DNA from: a virus
Direction: 5' to 3' (one strand)
Virus record (IMG/VR): IMGVR_UViG_3300047331_000009
Coordinates: 24,433 to 88,432 of that record
Length of the DNA stretch: 64,000 nt
Position numbers and translations under genes: made by a program. How positions within the stretch are numbered: the first letter of the stretch is position 1; each line of letters opens with the position of its first letter. Under the pieces are notes generated by a model. It was given only the letters and a program-made list of their open reading frames with translations, made no database searches and was not told where the DNA came from. Shown here in pieces: positions 21,755 through 30,752 of the stretch.

Positions 21755-22158
21755 TCAGCATGATCGAGGCCGCCAGCCTGCTGCGACAGGCACTGCGCCT
21801 GCAACCAGGGATACCACTCTCCAGCACGGTGATTAACCCGACCGTCAGCGGCGCCCATGAACGCGCCCAGCACCAAGCCGGCTCGATCTATGTCGCGACA
21901 CACCGGCTGGTCGATACGCCATCCATGCGGCAAGTCGCCGAAATGCTGAACGAACCTCTGTTTATTCAAGATACGCTCGGCGAACGGGCGTTGGCGGAAG
22001 CGCAGGCCGTGCTGCGCGGACGTGTGCTGAACGTGGCCTCTTGCGACTATCTGTTCGCAGGACGCCGCCACAGCGCGCGGGTCAATGAAGCCACGGTTAC
22101 CGCAGCGGTGGACCTGATCACCGATGCAATCACCCAACAACAGCAGAAGGTTGCCTGA
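21751..22158 (+). CDS. Hypothetical phage protein
   Basis: A 135-residue protein, helical with Ala/Gln/Val content (MISMIEAASLLRQALRLQPG ... AAVDLITDAITQQQQKVA). ATGs at 21751 and 21760 are both possible. It opens the run of coupled genes leading to the recombination enzymes. Function unknown. Confidence 0.7.
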   Translation: MISMIEAASLLRQALRLQPGIPLSSTVINPTVSGAHERAQHQAGSIYVATHRLVDTPSMRQVAEMLNEPLFIQDTLGERALAEAQAVLRGRVLNVASCDYLFAGRRHSARVNEATVTAAVDLITDAITQQQQKVA

Positions 22159-22159
22159 A

Positions 22160-22660
22160 ATGGACGTAATGACCGCCCCACCGCCCGCCCCACCGGTCAC
22201 CCAATCGGCGGATCCCGCGCGCGAGGTCCTGCCCGGCGTGACGGTCAGCGACATGATGGCCGCAATGCGGGTCCTGGCCAGCGAAATCAGCCCGAACGCC
22301 GAGTGCGCCTTCATGGTCATGTACCGCTATGGCGGCAATCACGGTTTACTGACGGTCTATCCGAGTGGCATCGCCGCCGCCAGCGAACGGTGCCACCATT
22401 TCGACGGTTTCAGCTTCCAGGAAACCATCGCCAAGGCCCGCGCGTGGAGCGTTACCTATCTTCAGGAACGCAGCGAAACCCTCATCCGCCGCCTCGCACT
22501 GGCGATTATCGACCTCTACGACGGCGAAGGCCGCGCCACCGTCGAGGCGTTGGCCAAGCGTGATTTCAAACCCGCCGAGATTTTGGAGTTCCGCGACGCC
22601 GCCTGCTTCCGCGCCAGCAGCATGGCCGGGCTCCGCCCCTTCACGGTGGAGGCGGCGTGA
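22160..22660 (+). CDS. Hypothetical phage protein
   Basis: A 166-residue protein. A Pro/Ala-rich N-terminus (TAPPPAPPVTQSADP) is followed by a globular part (NAECAFMVMYRYGGNHGLLT, ERSETLIRRLALAIIDLYDG). The ATG lies one base after the previous stop. It precedes the exonuclease/RecT cassette and may be an accessory protein. No family recognised. Confidence 0.7.
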   Translation: MDVMTAPPPAPPVTQSADPAREVLPGVTVSDMMAAMRVLASEISPNAECAFMVMYRYGGNHGLLTVYPSGIAAASERCHHFDGFSFQETIAKARAWSVTYLQERSETLIRRLALAIIDLYDGEGRATVEALAKRDFKPAEILEFRDAACFRASSMAGLRPFTVEAA

Positions 22661-23802
22661 TGTCGGAAACCCTCATCGAAGAGGACGTGGTCGCGGCCGA
22701 GGATCAGCCCGCCAAGCCCGCCTCCGCGCTCGCCACCATCACCGCGCTGGTGCCCGCGCAGGTGTTCGCACCGGGCGGGATCAACACGCTGCTGGGCAAA
22801 CTCGAAACCGAGGTGCGCGCCCAGGCGAAAACCCTGGCCGATATCAGCAAGCCGAAGAACCGCAAGGCCATCGCCAGCCTCGCCTACAAGGTGGCACGGT
22901 CGAAGACCGCCCTCGATGACATGGGCAAGGATCTCGCCGCCGAATGGAAACGCCTCGCCGGGCTGGTCGATGCCGACCGGCGCGACCTGCGTGACCGGCT
23001 GGATGCGCTGAAAGCCGAGGTGTCGGCGCCGCTCGAACGCTACGAGGCGGAAGAAGCGGCGCGCATGGCCGGGCATGAAACCGCCATCGCCGCCATTGTC
23101 GCACTGGCCTCTGACATCGACGGACTGACCGCCGAACAGATATCCGAACGGCTCTGGTCGGTACCGGGGATGGATGCCCGCGCATGGCAGGAATATGCCT
23201 ACCGCGCCCAGGAGGTGACCGAGGCGACCATCGCGCGGCTGAACGAAGCGCATGATGCCGCCGTCCTGGCCGAAGCCGCCGCCGCCGAGGCTGCCGCCGC
23301 CAAACAGGCCGAAGCCGCGCGCATCGCCGCAGAGAACGAAGCCGCGCGGCTCGCCCACGAAGCCCAGATCGCCGAGAACGCCCGCGCGGTGGCACTGATG
23401 GAGGCCGACGCCAAGGCGGAGCGCGAGCGTCAGGCCGCCGCCCTCGCGTTGGCCGAAGCCGAGGAAAAAACGGCGGCCGCCCTGAAAGCCGCCGAAGACG
23501 CCGCCAAACAGGCCGCAGCGGACAAAGTCGCGGCTGCGGCCAAAGCCGACGCGGACGCCGCCGCAGCGGTCGAGGCGGAGCGGCGCCGGGTTGCCGCCGA
23601 AGCAGCGGCCGAAGCCGCCGAGGCCGCGCGGCGGGAAAGCAGCAAGGCCCACCGCAAGCGCATCAACGCCCAGGTGCTGGCTGACATGCACATGGCGATC
23701 AAAGACATCGAACTGCCGGCGGAAACCGCCGCCGCCGTGCTCAAGGCGGTGATCATCGCCATCGCCTTGCAGAAAGTCCGCCACGTCTCGATCGATTACT
23801 AG
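22660..23802 (+). CDS. Ala-rich coiled-coil protein of recombination cassette
   Basis: A 380-residue protein. The N-terminal part (AIASLAYKVARSKTALDDMG, KDLAAEWKRLAGLVDADRRD) resembles phage proteins that accompany RecT/exonuclease genes. Residues about 200-330 are an extreme Ala/Glu/Lys-rich coiled coil, with a short globular C-terminus (AAAVLKAVIIAIALQKVRHV). A GTG at 22657 and the ATG at 22660 overlap the previous stop. Possibly a scaffold or host nuclease inhibitor; unproven. Confidence 0.75.
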   Translation: MSETLIEEDVVAAEDQPAKPASALATITALVPAQVFAPGGINTLLGKLETEVRAQAKTLADISKPKNRKAIASLAYKVARSKTALDDMGKDLAAEWKRLAGLVDADRRDLRDRLDALKAEVSAPLERYEAEEAARMAGHETAIAAIVALASDIDGLTAEQISERLWSVPGMDARAWQEYAYRAQEVTEATIARLNEAHDAAVLAEAAAAEAAAAKQAEAARIAAENEAARLAHEAQIAENARAVALMEADAKAERERQAAALALAEAEEKTAAALKAAEDAAKQAAADKVAAAAKADADAAAAVEAERRRVAAEAAAEAAEAARRESSKAHRKRINAQVLADMHMAIKDIELPAETAAAVLKAVIIAIALQKVRHVSIDY

Positions 23803-23812
23803 GAACCCACGC

Positions 23813-24226
23813 ATGACCACGGATCTGGAAATGACCGCCATCAGCGCCGCCTATGCGGCGCTTGAAGGCATGACGACGGCGCAATGGCAGCGTGCGCTGA
23901 ATTACCTAGGCGACCGTCTCGCCGGCGACGATCGCACCGCGTTCGTTGCCAGTCTCGGGCAGGCCCACCCCGAACCCACGCAATGGGTGATCAGGGGGGA
24001 TCTCGATATCCGCGAACCCACGCGCGAGGCGGCGGTGCTGGAAAGCATCGAAGAAGCCTGGACACCGATCGAGGTCAACGGTGTCGCCATCGTCTCGCAG
24101 GAATGGGCGGTCATCACGCCCGACGACGACGGCCGCGAAGTCTACTGGTTCGCAAGGCGCGAACTGGCCGACCTTTTCATCACCGCCGCGATGCAGGACG
24201 GCATCAACACGGAGCACGCGCCATGA
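23813..24226 (+). CDS. Hypothetical phage protein
   Basis: A 137-residue acidic protein (MTTDLEMTAISAAYAALEGM). It has a C-terminal beta/alpha region (AIVSQEWAVITPDDDGREVY). The start lies 10 bp after the coiled-coil gene and the stop overlaps the exonuclease ATG (ATGA). Function unknown. Confidence 0.7.
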   Translation: MTTDLEMTAISAAYAALEGMTTAQWQRALNYLGDRLAGDDRTAFVASLGQAHPEPTQWVIRGDLDIREPTREAAVLESIEEAWTPIEVNGVAIVSQEWAVITPDDDGREVYWFARRELADLFITAAMQDGINTEHAP

Positions 24227-25200
24227 TCATTGCCGAGATCACCGAACACACCGCTGAATGGCACGCCGCGCGGCTGAAGAACATCGGCGGGTCCGAGATC
24301 GCCGGGCTGTTCGGCGTGCAGGCTGACTACGCCCCGTCCGCCTACACCCTGCATATGGTCAAATCCGGGCGCATCCCAGCCCCGCCGGTGGACGACAAAC
24401 CGGGCTCGCGGGTCTGGTTCGGCATCAAGCTGGAACCCACCATCGCCGCCCTGGCGGCCGAACTGCACGGCTGGAAACTGGCCAAGGGCGGTTATTGCCT
24501 CGATGACACGACACCGGGCATGGCGTGCTCGCTGGATTACCTGATCACCGAACCGGGGCCTGAAGAAATCAAACTCGGCTTCGAGGGGCCGGGGGTGTTG
24601 CAGATCAAGAACATCGACGGCATCCAGTTTCGCCAGAAATGGACCGCCGACGAACCGCCGTTCCCGATCCTCTTGCAGCTACAGCACGAAATCGCCTGTT
24701 CGGGCTGCACCTGGGGGGTCATCGTTGGCATGGTCGGCGGCAACGAATTGCCCGCCTACCGCTATGCCAAGCGCGAGAAGACCATCGCCCTGATCCGCAA
24801 GCGGGTCACCGAGTTCTGGGAGGGCGTGCGGGCCAAAAAAGCCCCGCTGGTGGATGGCACCGACAGCACCGCCGCCGCCATCGCCGCCCTTTACCCGACG
24901 CTGGGTATCAAGCTGCCGCTCGATCTGACCACCGACAACGAACTGCCCGAAATATGCGCCGGGCTGATCGTGGCGACGGCCGATCGCAAGGCCGCCGAGG
25001 CGAACGAAAACGAGTTCAAGAACCGGCTGACAGAGAAGCTGAAAGGCCACAAGAACGCGGTGGCCAGCGGCTACGCCATCAATGGCGTGTTCACCCCGGA
25101 AAACCCCGGCCAGCGCGCCGGCGACCTGCCGCCCAGCCAGATCATCGGCAAACGCGCGGAAAGCATCTGGTTCAAGGTGAAGGAGTTGGTCGGGGCATGA
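24223..25200 (+). CDS. YqaJ-like (lambda Exo-type) recombination exonuclease
   Basis: A 325-residue PD-(D/E)xK nuclease. Family features are IGGSEIAGLFG (residues about 20-30), EPTIAALAAEL, SLDYLITEPG with the metal-binding Asp, GVLQIKNIDG (the E/Q-x-K motif, here Gln-Ile-Lys) and LLQLQHEIACSGC. It would degrade one strand of dsDNA to give 3' overhangs for RecT. The start at 24223 overlaps the previous stop as ATGA; a long upstream extension in frame is shadow. It is grouped with DnaQ-like and RecT genes. Confidence 0.9.
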   Translation: MIIAEITEHTAEWHAARLKNIGGSEIAGLFGVQADYAPSAYTLHMVKSGRIPAPPVDDKPGSRVWFGIKLEPTIAALAAELHGWKLAKGGYCLDDTTPGMACSLDYLITEPGPEEIKLGFEGPGVLQIKNIDGIQFRQKWTADEPPFPILLQLQHEIACSGCTWGVIVGMVGGNELPAYRYAKREKTIALIRKRVTEFWEGVRAKKAPLVDGTDSTAAAIAALYPTLGIKLPLDLTTDNELPEICAGLIVATADRKAAEANENEFKNRLTEKLKGHKNAVASGYAINGVFTPENPGQRAGDLPPSQIIGKRAESIWFKVKELVGA

Positions 25201-25832
25201 CATACGTGGTCTGGGATACCGAAACCACCGGCCTGCCGCTGTTCAATCAGCGGTCGACCGATCCGCGTCAGCCGCATCTGGTCCAGATCGCCATGCTGAT
25301 GCTGGCCGACGACGGCAGCGAAACCTCCATGGCATCGCTGATCGTCCGCCCCGAGGGGTGGACGGTCCCCGAGGATGTCACCGCCATCCACGGCATCAGC
25401 CATGAACGCGCGATGGATGAAGGCGTGTCGGAAAACCTCGCCGCGCTGCTGTTTGTGGATCTTCAGGCCCGCGCCAGCCTGCGGGTCGCGCATAATGAGA
25501 GTTTCGACCGCCGCATCATGCGCATAGCCATGACGCGCGCCGGCGTCCCGCGCGATGTGATCGAGGCGATCGAGGCGCGGCCGTCCTTCTGCACCTGCAA
25601 GGCCGCCCAGCCGATCATTCGCCTGCCGCCCACCGAACGGATGGTCGCGACCGGGCGTACTGGTGCCAAGCCGCCCAAACTCGAAGAGTGCATCCGCTTC
25701 TTCTTCAATGAGGAACTGGCGGGCGGGCATGACGCGCTGATCGATGCCCGCGCCTGCGCCCGCGTCTACCGCGCCATCATCGCCATCGACAGCGCCGCAC
25801 CAGCCACCGCGCCGCTGGAGACCACCCCATGA
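25197..25832 (+). CDS. DnaQ-like 3'-5' exonuclease
   Basis: A 211-residue DEDDh exonuclease. ExoI is VVWDTETTG (Asp7, Glu9), ExoII is VAHNESFDRRIM and ExoIII is HDALIDARA (His and Asp). This is the single-domain proofreading or RNase T type. It sits between the YqaJ-like exonuclease and RecT with 4-bp overlaps on both sides and probably trims 3' ends during recombination or replication. Confidence 0.9.
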   Translation: MTYVVWDTETTGLPLFNQRSTDPRQPHLVQIAMLMLADDGSETSMASLIVRPEGWTVPEDVTAIHGISHERAMDEGVSENLAALLFVDLQARASLRVAHNESFDRRIMRIAMTRAGVPRDVIEAIEARPSFCTCKAAQPIIRLPPTERMVATGRTGAKPPKLEECIRFFFNEELAGGHDALIDARACARVYRAIIAIDSAAPATAPLETTP

Positions 25833-26239
25833 TGCACAAGCCGGGCCGGCCATGTCCCTACTGCCAGGGCGAGGTCACGTTCATGGCCAACAGCGCACCG
25901 ATCTACAACGGGCGCAATTTCGGTCCGATCCACATCTGCCACCCCTGCCGCGCCTGGGTCGGCTGCCATCCCAACACCTATAACCCGCTGGGACGGCTCG
26001 CCGATGCGACCTTGCGCAAGGCCAAGAGCAACGCCCACCGCGCCTTTGATCCGCTCTGGCAGGCCATACAGGTCCGCGACGGCATTTCCAAAGGCGAGGC
26101 CCGCGCAAGAGCCTACCGATGGCTGGCGCAGCAACTCGGCATCGATCCCCCGGCCTGCCATATCGGCATGTTCGATGTCGAACTCTGCCGCCGGGTCGTG
26201 AGTGTGTGTGAACCCTACAAACAGAAAGACGTAGCATGA
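25829..26239 (+). CDS. DUF3268 zinc-finger protein
   Basis: A 136-residue protein whose N-terminus has the pattern CPYCQGEVTF ... YNGRNFGPIHICHPCRAWVG, followed by HPNTYNPLGRLADATLRKAK. This matches the zinc-binding DUF3268 family found in phages. The C-terminus is helical. The first ATG overlaps the DnaQ stop. It likely supports recombination or DNA metabolism, inferred from context. Confidence 0.8.
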   Translation: MMHKPGRPCPYCQGEVTFMANSAPIYNGRNFGPIHICHPCRAWVGCHPNTYNPLGRLADATLRKAKSNAHRAFDPLWQAIQVRDGISKGEARARAYRWLAQQLGIDPPACHIGMFDVELCRRVVSVCEPYKQKDVA

Positions 26240-27651
26240 GCGGCGCACCTGACTGGTCGGACATCCCCCCGCCCGAGGATACCGGAAGAGGCCCCTCCGG
26301 CGGGCGCAGCAAGCGCAGCGGTCCGCCGCCGATGACCGAAGAGCAGTTGAAAGCCGCGAGTGCGGATTTCTTCGAGTGGCTGGCCGCACCCGAGACGCAC
26401 GTGCAACTGAAAATGCTGCTCCCCGATCATGTCGACGCCGACGTGTTCATCGCCACCGCCAAGAGTGCGGTGCTGACCAAGCCGCAGTTGCTGCGCGAGG
26501 ACTTCCGCCCCTCGCTGATGATCGGGCTGATGAAAGCCGCCGCCCAGGGGCTGCTGCCGGACGGCAAGCAAGGTGTCCTGGTGCCGCGCTACGACAGCGA
26601 CTCCCGCACGACCGTCATCGCGTGGCAGCCGATGATCTGGGGTGTGGTCAAACTCGGCCGCGAAACCGGCGCCATCCGCGAAATCCGCGCCATGCTGGTG
26701 TTCTACGGCGAACCGTTCCGCATCATTCAGGGCGATCAGAACATCATCGAGCACGAGGTTGATCTCGACATCGTCGATGCCGCCTACGCCGCGCTCAACG
26801 CCGGGCGCGACGCCAACGGCAATCCGCTGTCGAGGCCGCTGGATTTCATCGCCCATGTGCGCGCCGCCTACTGCCTGATCACCGGCATGGACGGCACCAT
26901 CACCAAACGCTGGATGACCCGCCAGCGCCTGATCAGCCTGTGGGAAAGCACCAGGGCCGAGAAAGGCCCGTGGTCGGGCCGCTGGGTGGATGAAATGTTC
27001 CTCAAGGGGATGATCCTGTTCACCGCCAAATGGATCAACCTCGATCCCAACAGTATCGCCGCCAAGCGCTTCCAGGCGGCGATGCTGACCGATCTGAACA
27101 TCGATTTCGACCGCGACGACAACATCGTGCCGCTCGCCGCCGAACCGGCGGCACTGCCGGCCCCTGGCGACCGGCTGACCGCGTTCGAGGACGGGCTGAT
27201 GAACCTCAAACCCACCAAGGCCCCCGTCGAAACCCAACCGCACTCCGCGCGCCATCCCGGCACGGCCAAGGCCAAGCCCACCGACGTGCCAGCCAGGGAA
27301 GTCAAGCCGGAGACCAAGCCAGCCGCCGCCAAGCCCGCCAGGACGGCCAAGGCCGCGCCAGCGGAGGACAAGCCCATCCCGTTCATCGAACGCGCCGCAA
27401 CCGCCCTGCTGATCGATGGCGGGGTGGGTTTTAAGTGGATGCGAACGCTGGAATTCGCGTTGCGCGATTGCCCCAGCATGGATGATCTTGCCGCCCTGAA
27501 AGCGGTGCCCTCGGTGGTGCGCAACAGCAAGGCGGCACCGGCCGCCGTGAAGACCGAGATTGCCCTGCTGTTCCGCAACGCGGCCGAACGGCTCAGTAAC
27601 TTTCACAACCAGGACGGATGGCCCATGGACGAAACAGGACAGGCAGCGTGA
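26236..27651 (+). CDS. recT: RecT-family ssDNA annealing protein
   Basis: A 471-residue recombinase. The core (residues about 60-200) has the RecT pattern: DFRPSLMIGLMKAAAQGLLP, DGKQGVLVPRYDSDSRTTVI, AWQPMIWGVVKLGRETGAIR and MLVFYGEPFRIIQGD. A Pro/Ala/Lys-rich linker and a small helical C-terminal domain follow. RecT coats and anneals ssDNA produced by the neighbouring exonuclease. The protein is longer than typical RecT because of the C-terminal extension. Coupled by ATGA to the upstream gene. Confidence 0.85.
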   Translation: MSGAPDWSDIPPPEDTGRGPSGGRSKRSGPPPMTEEQLKAASADFFEWLAAPETHVQLKMLLPDHVDADVFIATAKSAVLTKPQLLREDFRPSLMIGLMKAAAQGLLPDGKQGVLVPRYDSDSRTTVIAWQPMIWGVVKLGRETGAIREIRAMLVFYGEPFRIIQGDQNIIEHEVDLDIVDAAYAALNAGRDANGNPLSRPLDFIAHVRAAYCLITGMDGTITKRWMTRQRLISLWESTRAEKGPWSGRWVDEMFLKGMILFTAKWINLDPNSIAAKRFQAAMLTDLNIDFDRDDNIVPLAAEPAALPAPGDRLTAFEDGLMNLKPTKAPVETQPHSARHPGTAKAKPTDVPAREVKPETKPAAAKPARTAKAAPAEDKPIPFIERAATALLIDGGVGFKWMRTLEFALRDCPSMDDLAALKAVPSVVRNSKAAPAAVKTEIALLFRNAAERLSNFHNQDGWPMDETGQAA

Positions 27652-27869
27652 GCGACATCGCCCAGGCGCTCCGCATCAGCGGACGCATCAACGAAATGGT
27701 CGGGCAGGTGTTCGCACCGGTCGCACTGACGATGGCCAGGGAAGGCTGGGACGGCCAGTATCAGGCGATGTTCTGGCAGGCCCTGGCGCGCGATGCGATG
27801 GTCCGCTCGATCGACGCGCGCAACGGCAAAACCAAAGCCCCCGCCAGGGGAACCCCCGACGATGGATAA
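27648..27869 (+). CDS. Hypothetical phage protein
   Basis: A 73-residue protein starting at GTG 27648, which overlaps the RecT stop as GTGA (SDIAQALRISGRINEMVGQV). It is helical with a basic, disordered tail. Probably an accessory of the recombination cassette; no family recognised. Confidence 0.65.
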   Translation: MSDIAQALRISGRINEMVGQVFAPVALTMAREGWDGQYQAMFWQALARDAMVRSIDARNGKTKAPARGTPDDG

Positions 27870-28260
27870 GCCGCCCATGGGCGCCCCATGCAACCATTGC
27901 GGCTATTGCTGCCGCACGGCGCTTTGCATGCTGGGCCAGTCGATTTTCGGAGAACACATGCCAGCACCGTGCCCCGCTCTGATCACCCAGGGCGGGGTTT
28001 CGTCTTGTGGGATCGCCGACCAGCCATCCGCCTTTGTGCGCCACGCCGGCGGCGCGCGTGGCGCAAGGCGTCTCCGTATCGCCGCGAAGCTGCTGATCGG
28101 CGCCGGCCTCGGCTGCGATGCGCAGGACGAGAACGAACCGTTCAGTCCGACCTTCGATGCCGACATGACCGCGCACTATCGCGCCAACCACGCCCGGCTG
28201 CACCGCGCCGCAGCCGTGTGGGGTCTGATGCTGACAACACGGAGAGGACACAATGCCTGA
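27862..28260 (+). CDS. CxxCxxCC metal-binding protein (YkgJ-like)
   Basis: A 132-residue protein starting MDKPPMGAPCNHCGYCC. The N-terminal CNHCGYCCRTALC, followed by Cys residues at CPALI and SSCGIADQ, matches the YkgJ-type zinc/iron-chelating Cys cluster. The C-terminal half is helical. The start overlaps the previous gene by 8 bp. The function of this family in phages is unknown. Confidence 0.7.
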   Translation: MDKPPMGAPCNHCGYCCRTALCMLGQSIFGEHMPAPCPALITQGGVSSCGIADQPSAFVRHAGGARGARRLRIAAKLLIGAGLGCDAQDENEPFSPTFDADMTAHYRANHARLHRAAAVWGLMLTTRRGHNA

Positions 28261-28468
28261 CCAGGACGAACGCGATCGCGACGACGGGCTGGAATGGGGT
28301 CACATGGTCGATGGCATGTTCCGGCCGTTGCCCAAGCTGCCGCTGCTGCGCGCCGGGCTTGGGCCGCCGCCGTTCGATGTGAAAATGTGGGATGACACGG
28401 TCCGCCATGTCTGCCACCGCCCGCTCGACACCGCACCAGTACCGGCGCCGGAGCGTTCCGATGGGTGA
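28253..28468 (+). CDS. Small phage protein
   Basis: A 71-residue protein (MPDQDERDRDDGLEWGHMVD), acidic at the start and Pro-rich in the middle (PLLRAGLGPPPFDVKMW). It overlaps both neighbours by 8 bp. Function unknown. Confidence 0.6.
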   Translation: MPDQDERDRDDGLEWGHMVDGMFRPLPKLPLLRAGLGPPPFDVKMWDDTVRHVCHRPLDTAPVPAPERSDG

Positions 28469-29003
28469 GGCCCGCCGCAAGCTGGATGCCGACGCCTGCG
28501 GCATCCCCAGGCCGCGCGACGACGTTTGCCCGTCCTGTCACTCCCGCAAGGTCTTCTCCATCCCGCAAGAAAGCTGGCCGGAGGGCATCAGCATCGACTG
28601 CGAATGGCAAGGCTGCATCGAGTGCAGCGCGGTCTGGGAAGCCTTCCCGCCGGTCTACGCGCGTGATCCGGTCTGCGCCGAACCCTGCGACAATTGCGCC
28701 TTCCGCCCAGGATCGCCCGAACAGGCGGATCCGGTGAAGTGGCGCGCTTTGCTCGACACGCTCAAACCCCACCCGTCCGGCTTCGGCTTCACCGGCAAGT
28801 TCTACTGCCACAAAGGCGTGCCGATCGATCAGACCAAGGGACCAGGCAACTTCTTATTCCCTCAGAAGCCGATGCTGATCGATGGCGAGCCGGTCCGGCG
28901 CGCCGACGGCAGCATCGCGACAACCGAAGATCCCGCCCAGATGCGGACATGCACGGGTTTTCTGCGCATGGTCTGGGCACGCACCAAAAAGGTGAAACCA
29001 TGA
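28461..29003 (+). CDS. Zinc-ribbon protein
   Basis: A 180-residue protein starting MGEARRKLDADACGIPRPRD. It has Cys pairs suited to two zinc sites (CPSCHSRKVFS, GCIECSAVWEA, CAEPCDNCAFRPG) and a C-terminal His/Cys region (GKFYCHKGVPIDQ, MRTCTGFLR). The start overlaps the previous stop by 8 bp. Probably a nucleic-acid-associated zinc protein; family not recognised. Confidence 0.7.
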   Translation: MGEARRKLDADACGIPRPRDDVCPSCHSRKVFSIPQESWPEGISIDCEWQGCIECSAVWEAFPPVYARDPVCAEPCDNCAFRPGSPEQADPVKWRALLDTLKPHPSGFGFTGKFYCHKGVPIDQTKGPGNFLFPQKPMLIDGEPVRRADGSIATTEDPAQMRTCTGFLRMVWARTKKVKP

Positions 29004-29506
29004 GCACGACAACCCCCCCCTGGCAGGCCGACGTCATCACCACGCCGCCGACGATCGAAAGCGAGCACGCGCGCATCTGGTTCATGCCGCTGCTCGAACG
29101 CCATGAGTTCCGCCACGCCGGCGTCGCCTTGTGGCTGATCGAGGCCGCCTGGGCGCATCCCTTCTGGCACAGCTATGTCATGTCGCTGGTGCACCTGCGC
29201 AGCGAGGAAGGCCGCGAAGAGCCGAAGATTTACATCCCCGGCGCGACGCATGAAATGGTCCTGATGGCGGCCGATCCGCAGTATGCGCGCCAGCCGATGA
29301 TGGACACGCTCGATTTCCGGCTGCTGTCGCCGCCGAACTTCGCGGCACAGATGGTGATGCCCGACGACGATGCCGCGATGGCGAATGTCGAACGCGCGAT
29401 GCCGCTGATCGCCAAGGGCGAGTTGTCGCCCGACACCGATTTCATCGCTCAATGGGTGGCGATGTTCGGCGACAGCATGCTGCGCGAGAAGACCACCAAG
29501 CACTGA
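29000..29506 (+). CDS. Hypothetical phage protein
   Basis: A 168-residue protein starting MSTTTPPWQADVITTPPTIE at the ATGA overlap with the zinc-ribbon gene. Mostly helical and Trp/Met-rich (FRHAGVALWLIEAAWAHPFW). The long upstream extension in frame is shadow. It is the last gene of the coupled recombination operon. Function unknown. Confidence 0.7.
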   Translation: MSTTTPPWQADVITTPPTIESEHARIWFMPLLERHEFRHAGVALWLIEAAWAHPFWHSYVMSLVHLRSEEGREEPKIYIPGATHEMVLMAADPQYARQPMMDTLDFRLLSPPNFAAQMVMPDDDAAMANVERAMPLIAKGELSPDTDFIAQWVAMFGDSMLREKTTKH

Positions 29507-29560
29507 GGTGCAATTCAACCTCGCATTTTACCCAGCACTCGAACCGGAGGACAAAACCGT

Positions 29561-29890
29561 ATGACCGATCCCCGCTGGCTCGACGCTGGCGCCGCCGCTG
29601 ATTATCTTTCGATCAGGGTTGACGCCTTCCTGCGCGCGGTGCGCGATGGCCGGATACCCCAGCCATCACATCATCTTGGTGAACGCACTGCGCGTTGGGA
29701 TCGAACCCAATTAGATGCAACGATGAGTGGGGGGACAGCTTCTACCGACGCAAGGACCGCATTTGATGCCCTGGCAGAAAAAATCAAAGAAGAAGGCCGC
29801 AAGGGTCGTTCGTTACACGCTAAAGGACGGCACCCAGGTAGAAAGAACATACGCACCCTACACCCCAAAGCCGCAACCGCGTCCACGTGA
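29561..29890 (+). CDS. Xis/AlpA-like excisionase candidate
   Basis: A 109-residue protein. The N-terminal part has the winged-helix pattern of MerR-type excisionases: WLDAGAAADYLSIRVDAFLR, then AVRDGRIPQPSHHLGERTAR and RWDRTQLDA. Such proteins bend attachment-site DNA and favour excision. Its ATG has a GGAGG ribosome-binding site. The last ~41 codons (a basic stretch) overlap the first 125 bp of the integrase gene in another frame. Its position directly before the integrase supports the call. Confidence 0.7.
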   Translation: MTDPRWLDAGAAADYLSIRVDAFLRAVRDGRIPQPSHHLGERTARWDRTQLDATMSGGTASTDARTAFDALAEKIKEEGRKGRSLHAKGRHPGRKNIRTLHPKAATAST

Positions 29891-30752
29891 CACGCTTACG
29901 GCCTTGATCGACGCCTACAAGGACTCCCCGGAATTCCGGGGAATGGCGCAATCGACCAAAACAACCTATTCGATCTACTTGCGCCCGCTGGATATCGTCG
30001 GGCAGGTGGCGCCGGGCGAGGTGAAGCGGCGCAATATCCTCACCACGCGGGATGTCATCGCCAGCGAACGCGGCAATGCCGCCGCCAACTATTTTGTCAC
30101 GGTTGCGCGGCAGTTGTTCAATTGGGCAATCGATCGCGAGTGGGTCGAGATCAATCCGGCCGCCAAGATCAAGAAGCTGGAAACCGGCCACCTGACGGCC
30201 TGGACGCAGGAACAGGCCAACACCGCGCTGGCCGGTCTGCCGGAGCACCTGCGCCGAGTTGTCGTCCTGGGTATGCACACCGGGCAACGCCGTGGCGATT
30301 TGTGCAGCATGACATGGGCCGCCTATGACGGCGAGCGGATCCGCCTGCGCCAGCAAAAGACCGGCGCGGTTTTGGTGCTGCCGGTGCATCCCGACCTGAA
30401 GGCGGAACTCGACGCCTGGAAGCCAACCGCCACCGCCATGACGATGCTGACCAACGCGGATGGGAGACCGTGGCTGCCCAACAACCTGTCCTATCACATG
30501 CCGGCGGCGCTGGCCCGGCTGGGGTTGCCTGACGATTTAAACGTGCACGGGTTGCGTAAACTGGCGGCTGCCAACCTCGCGGATGCGGGCTGCTCGACCA
30601 AGCAAATCATGGCGGTCACCGGGCATCGGACGCTTGCGATGGTCGAATTGTATACTCGCAGTGCTGATCAGGAGGCTTTGGCATCGGCGGCAATCTATCG
30701 CTTGCGCAACATACAAAATTCTACAAAATACAAAAACCGGACCAAAAACTAG
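29766..30752 (+). CDS. int: Tyrosine recombinase (phage integrase)
   Basis: A 328-residue integrase. A basic N-terminus (MPWQKKSKKKAARVVRYTLK) precedes a SAM-like core-binding domain (residues about 45-135) and the catalytic domain. Catalytic residues are in MHTGQRRGDLC (Arg175), HGLRKL (His261, Arg264), TGHRTL (His287) and the tyrosine in VELYTRS (Tyr296). It would integrate phage DNA into the host chromosome. The start at 29766 is preferred over 29727 because the extra 13 residues lack a ribosome-binding site; it lies inside the Xis-like gene, so the two are coupled. Confidence 0.92.
   Translation: MPWQKKSKKKAARVVRYTLKDGTQVERTYAPYTPKPQPRPRDTLTALIDAYKDSPEFRGMAQSTKTTYSIYLRPLDIVGQVAPGEVKRRNILTTRDVIASERGNAAANYFVTVARQLFNWAIDREWVEINPAAKIKKLETGHLTAWTQEQANTALAGLPEHLRRVVVLGMHTGQRRGDLCSMTWAAYDGERIRLRQQKTGAVLVLPVHPDLKAELDAWKPTATAMTMLTNADGRPWLPNNLSYHMPAALARLGLPDDLNVHGLRKLAAANLADAGCSTKQIMAVTGHRTLAMVELYTRSADQEALASAAIYRLRNIQNSTKYKNRTKN

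Noticed and set aside
22516-23841. 441-codon Gly/Phe-rich minus-strand frame
   Set aside because: It is antisense to the Ala/Glu-rich coiled-coil gene; Ala codons read backwards give Gly/Arg/Ser-rich sequence. No independent support.
26215-27606. 463-codon minus-strand frame
   Set aside because: It is antisense to recT, with low-complexity Gly/Arg/His composition and no motifs.
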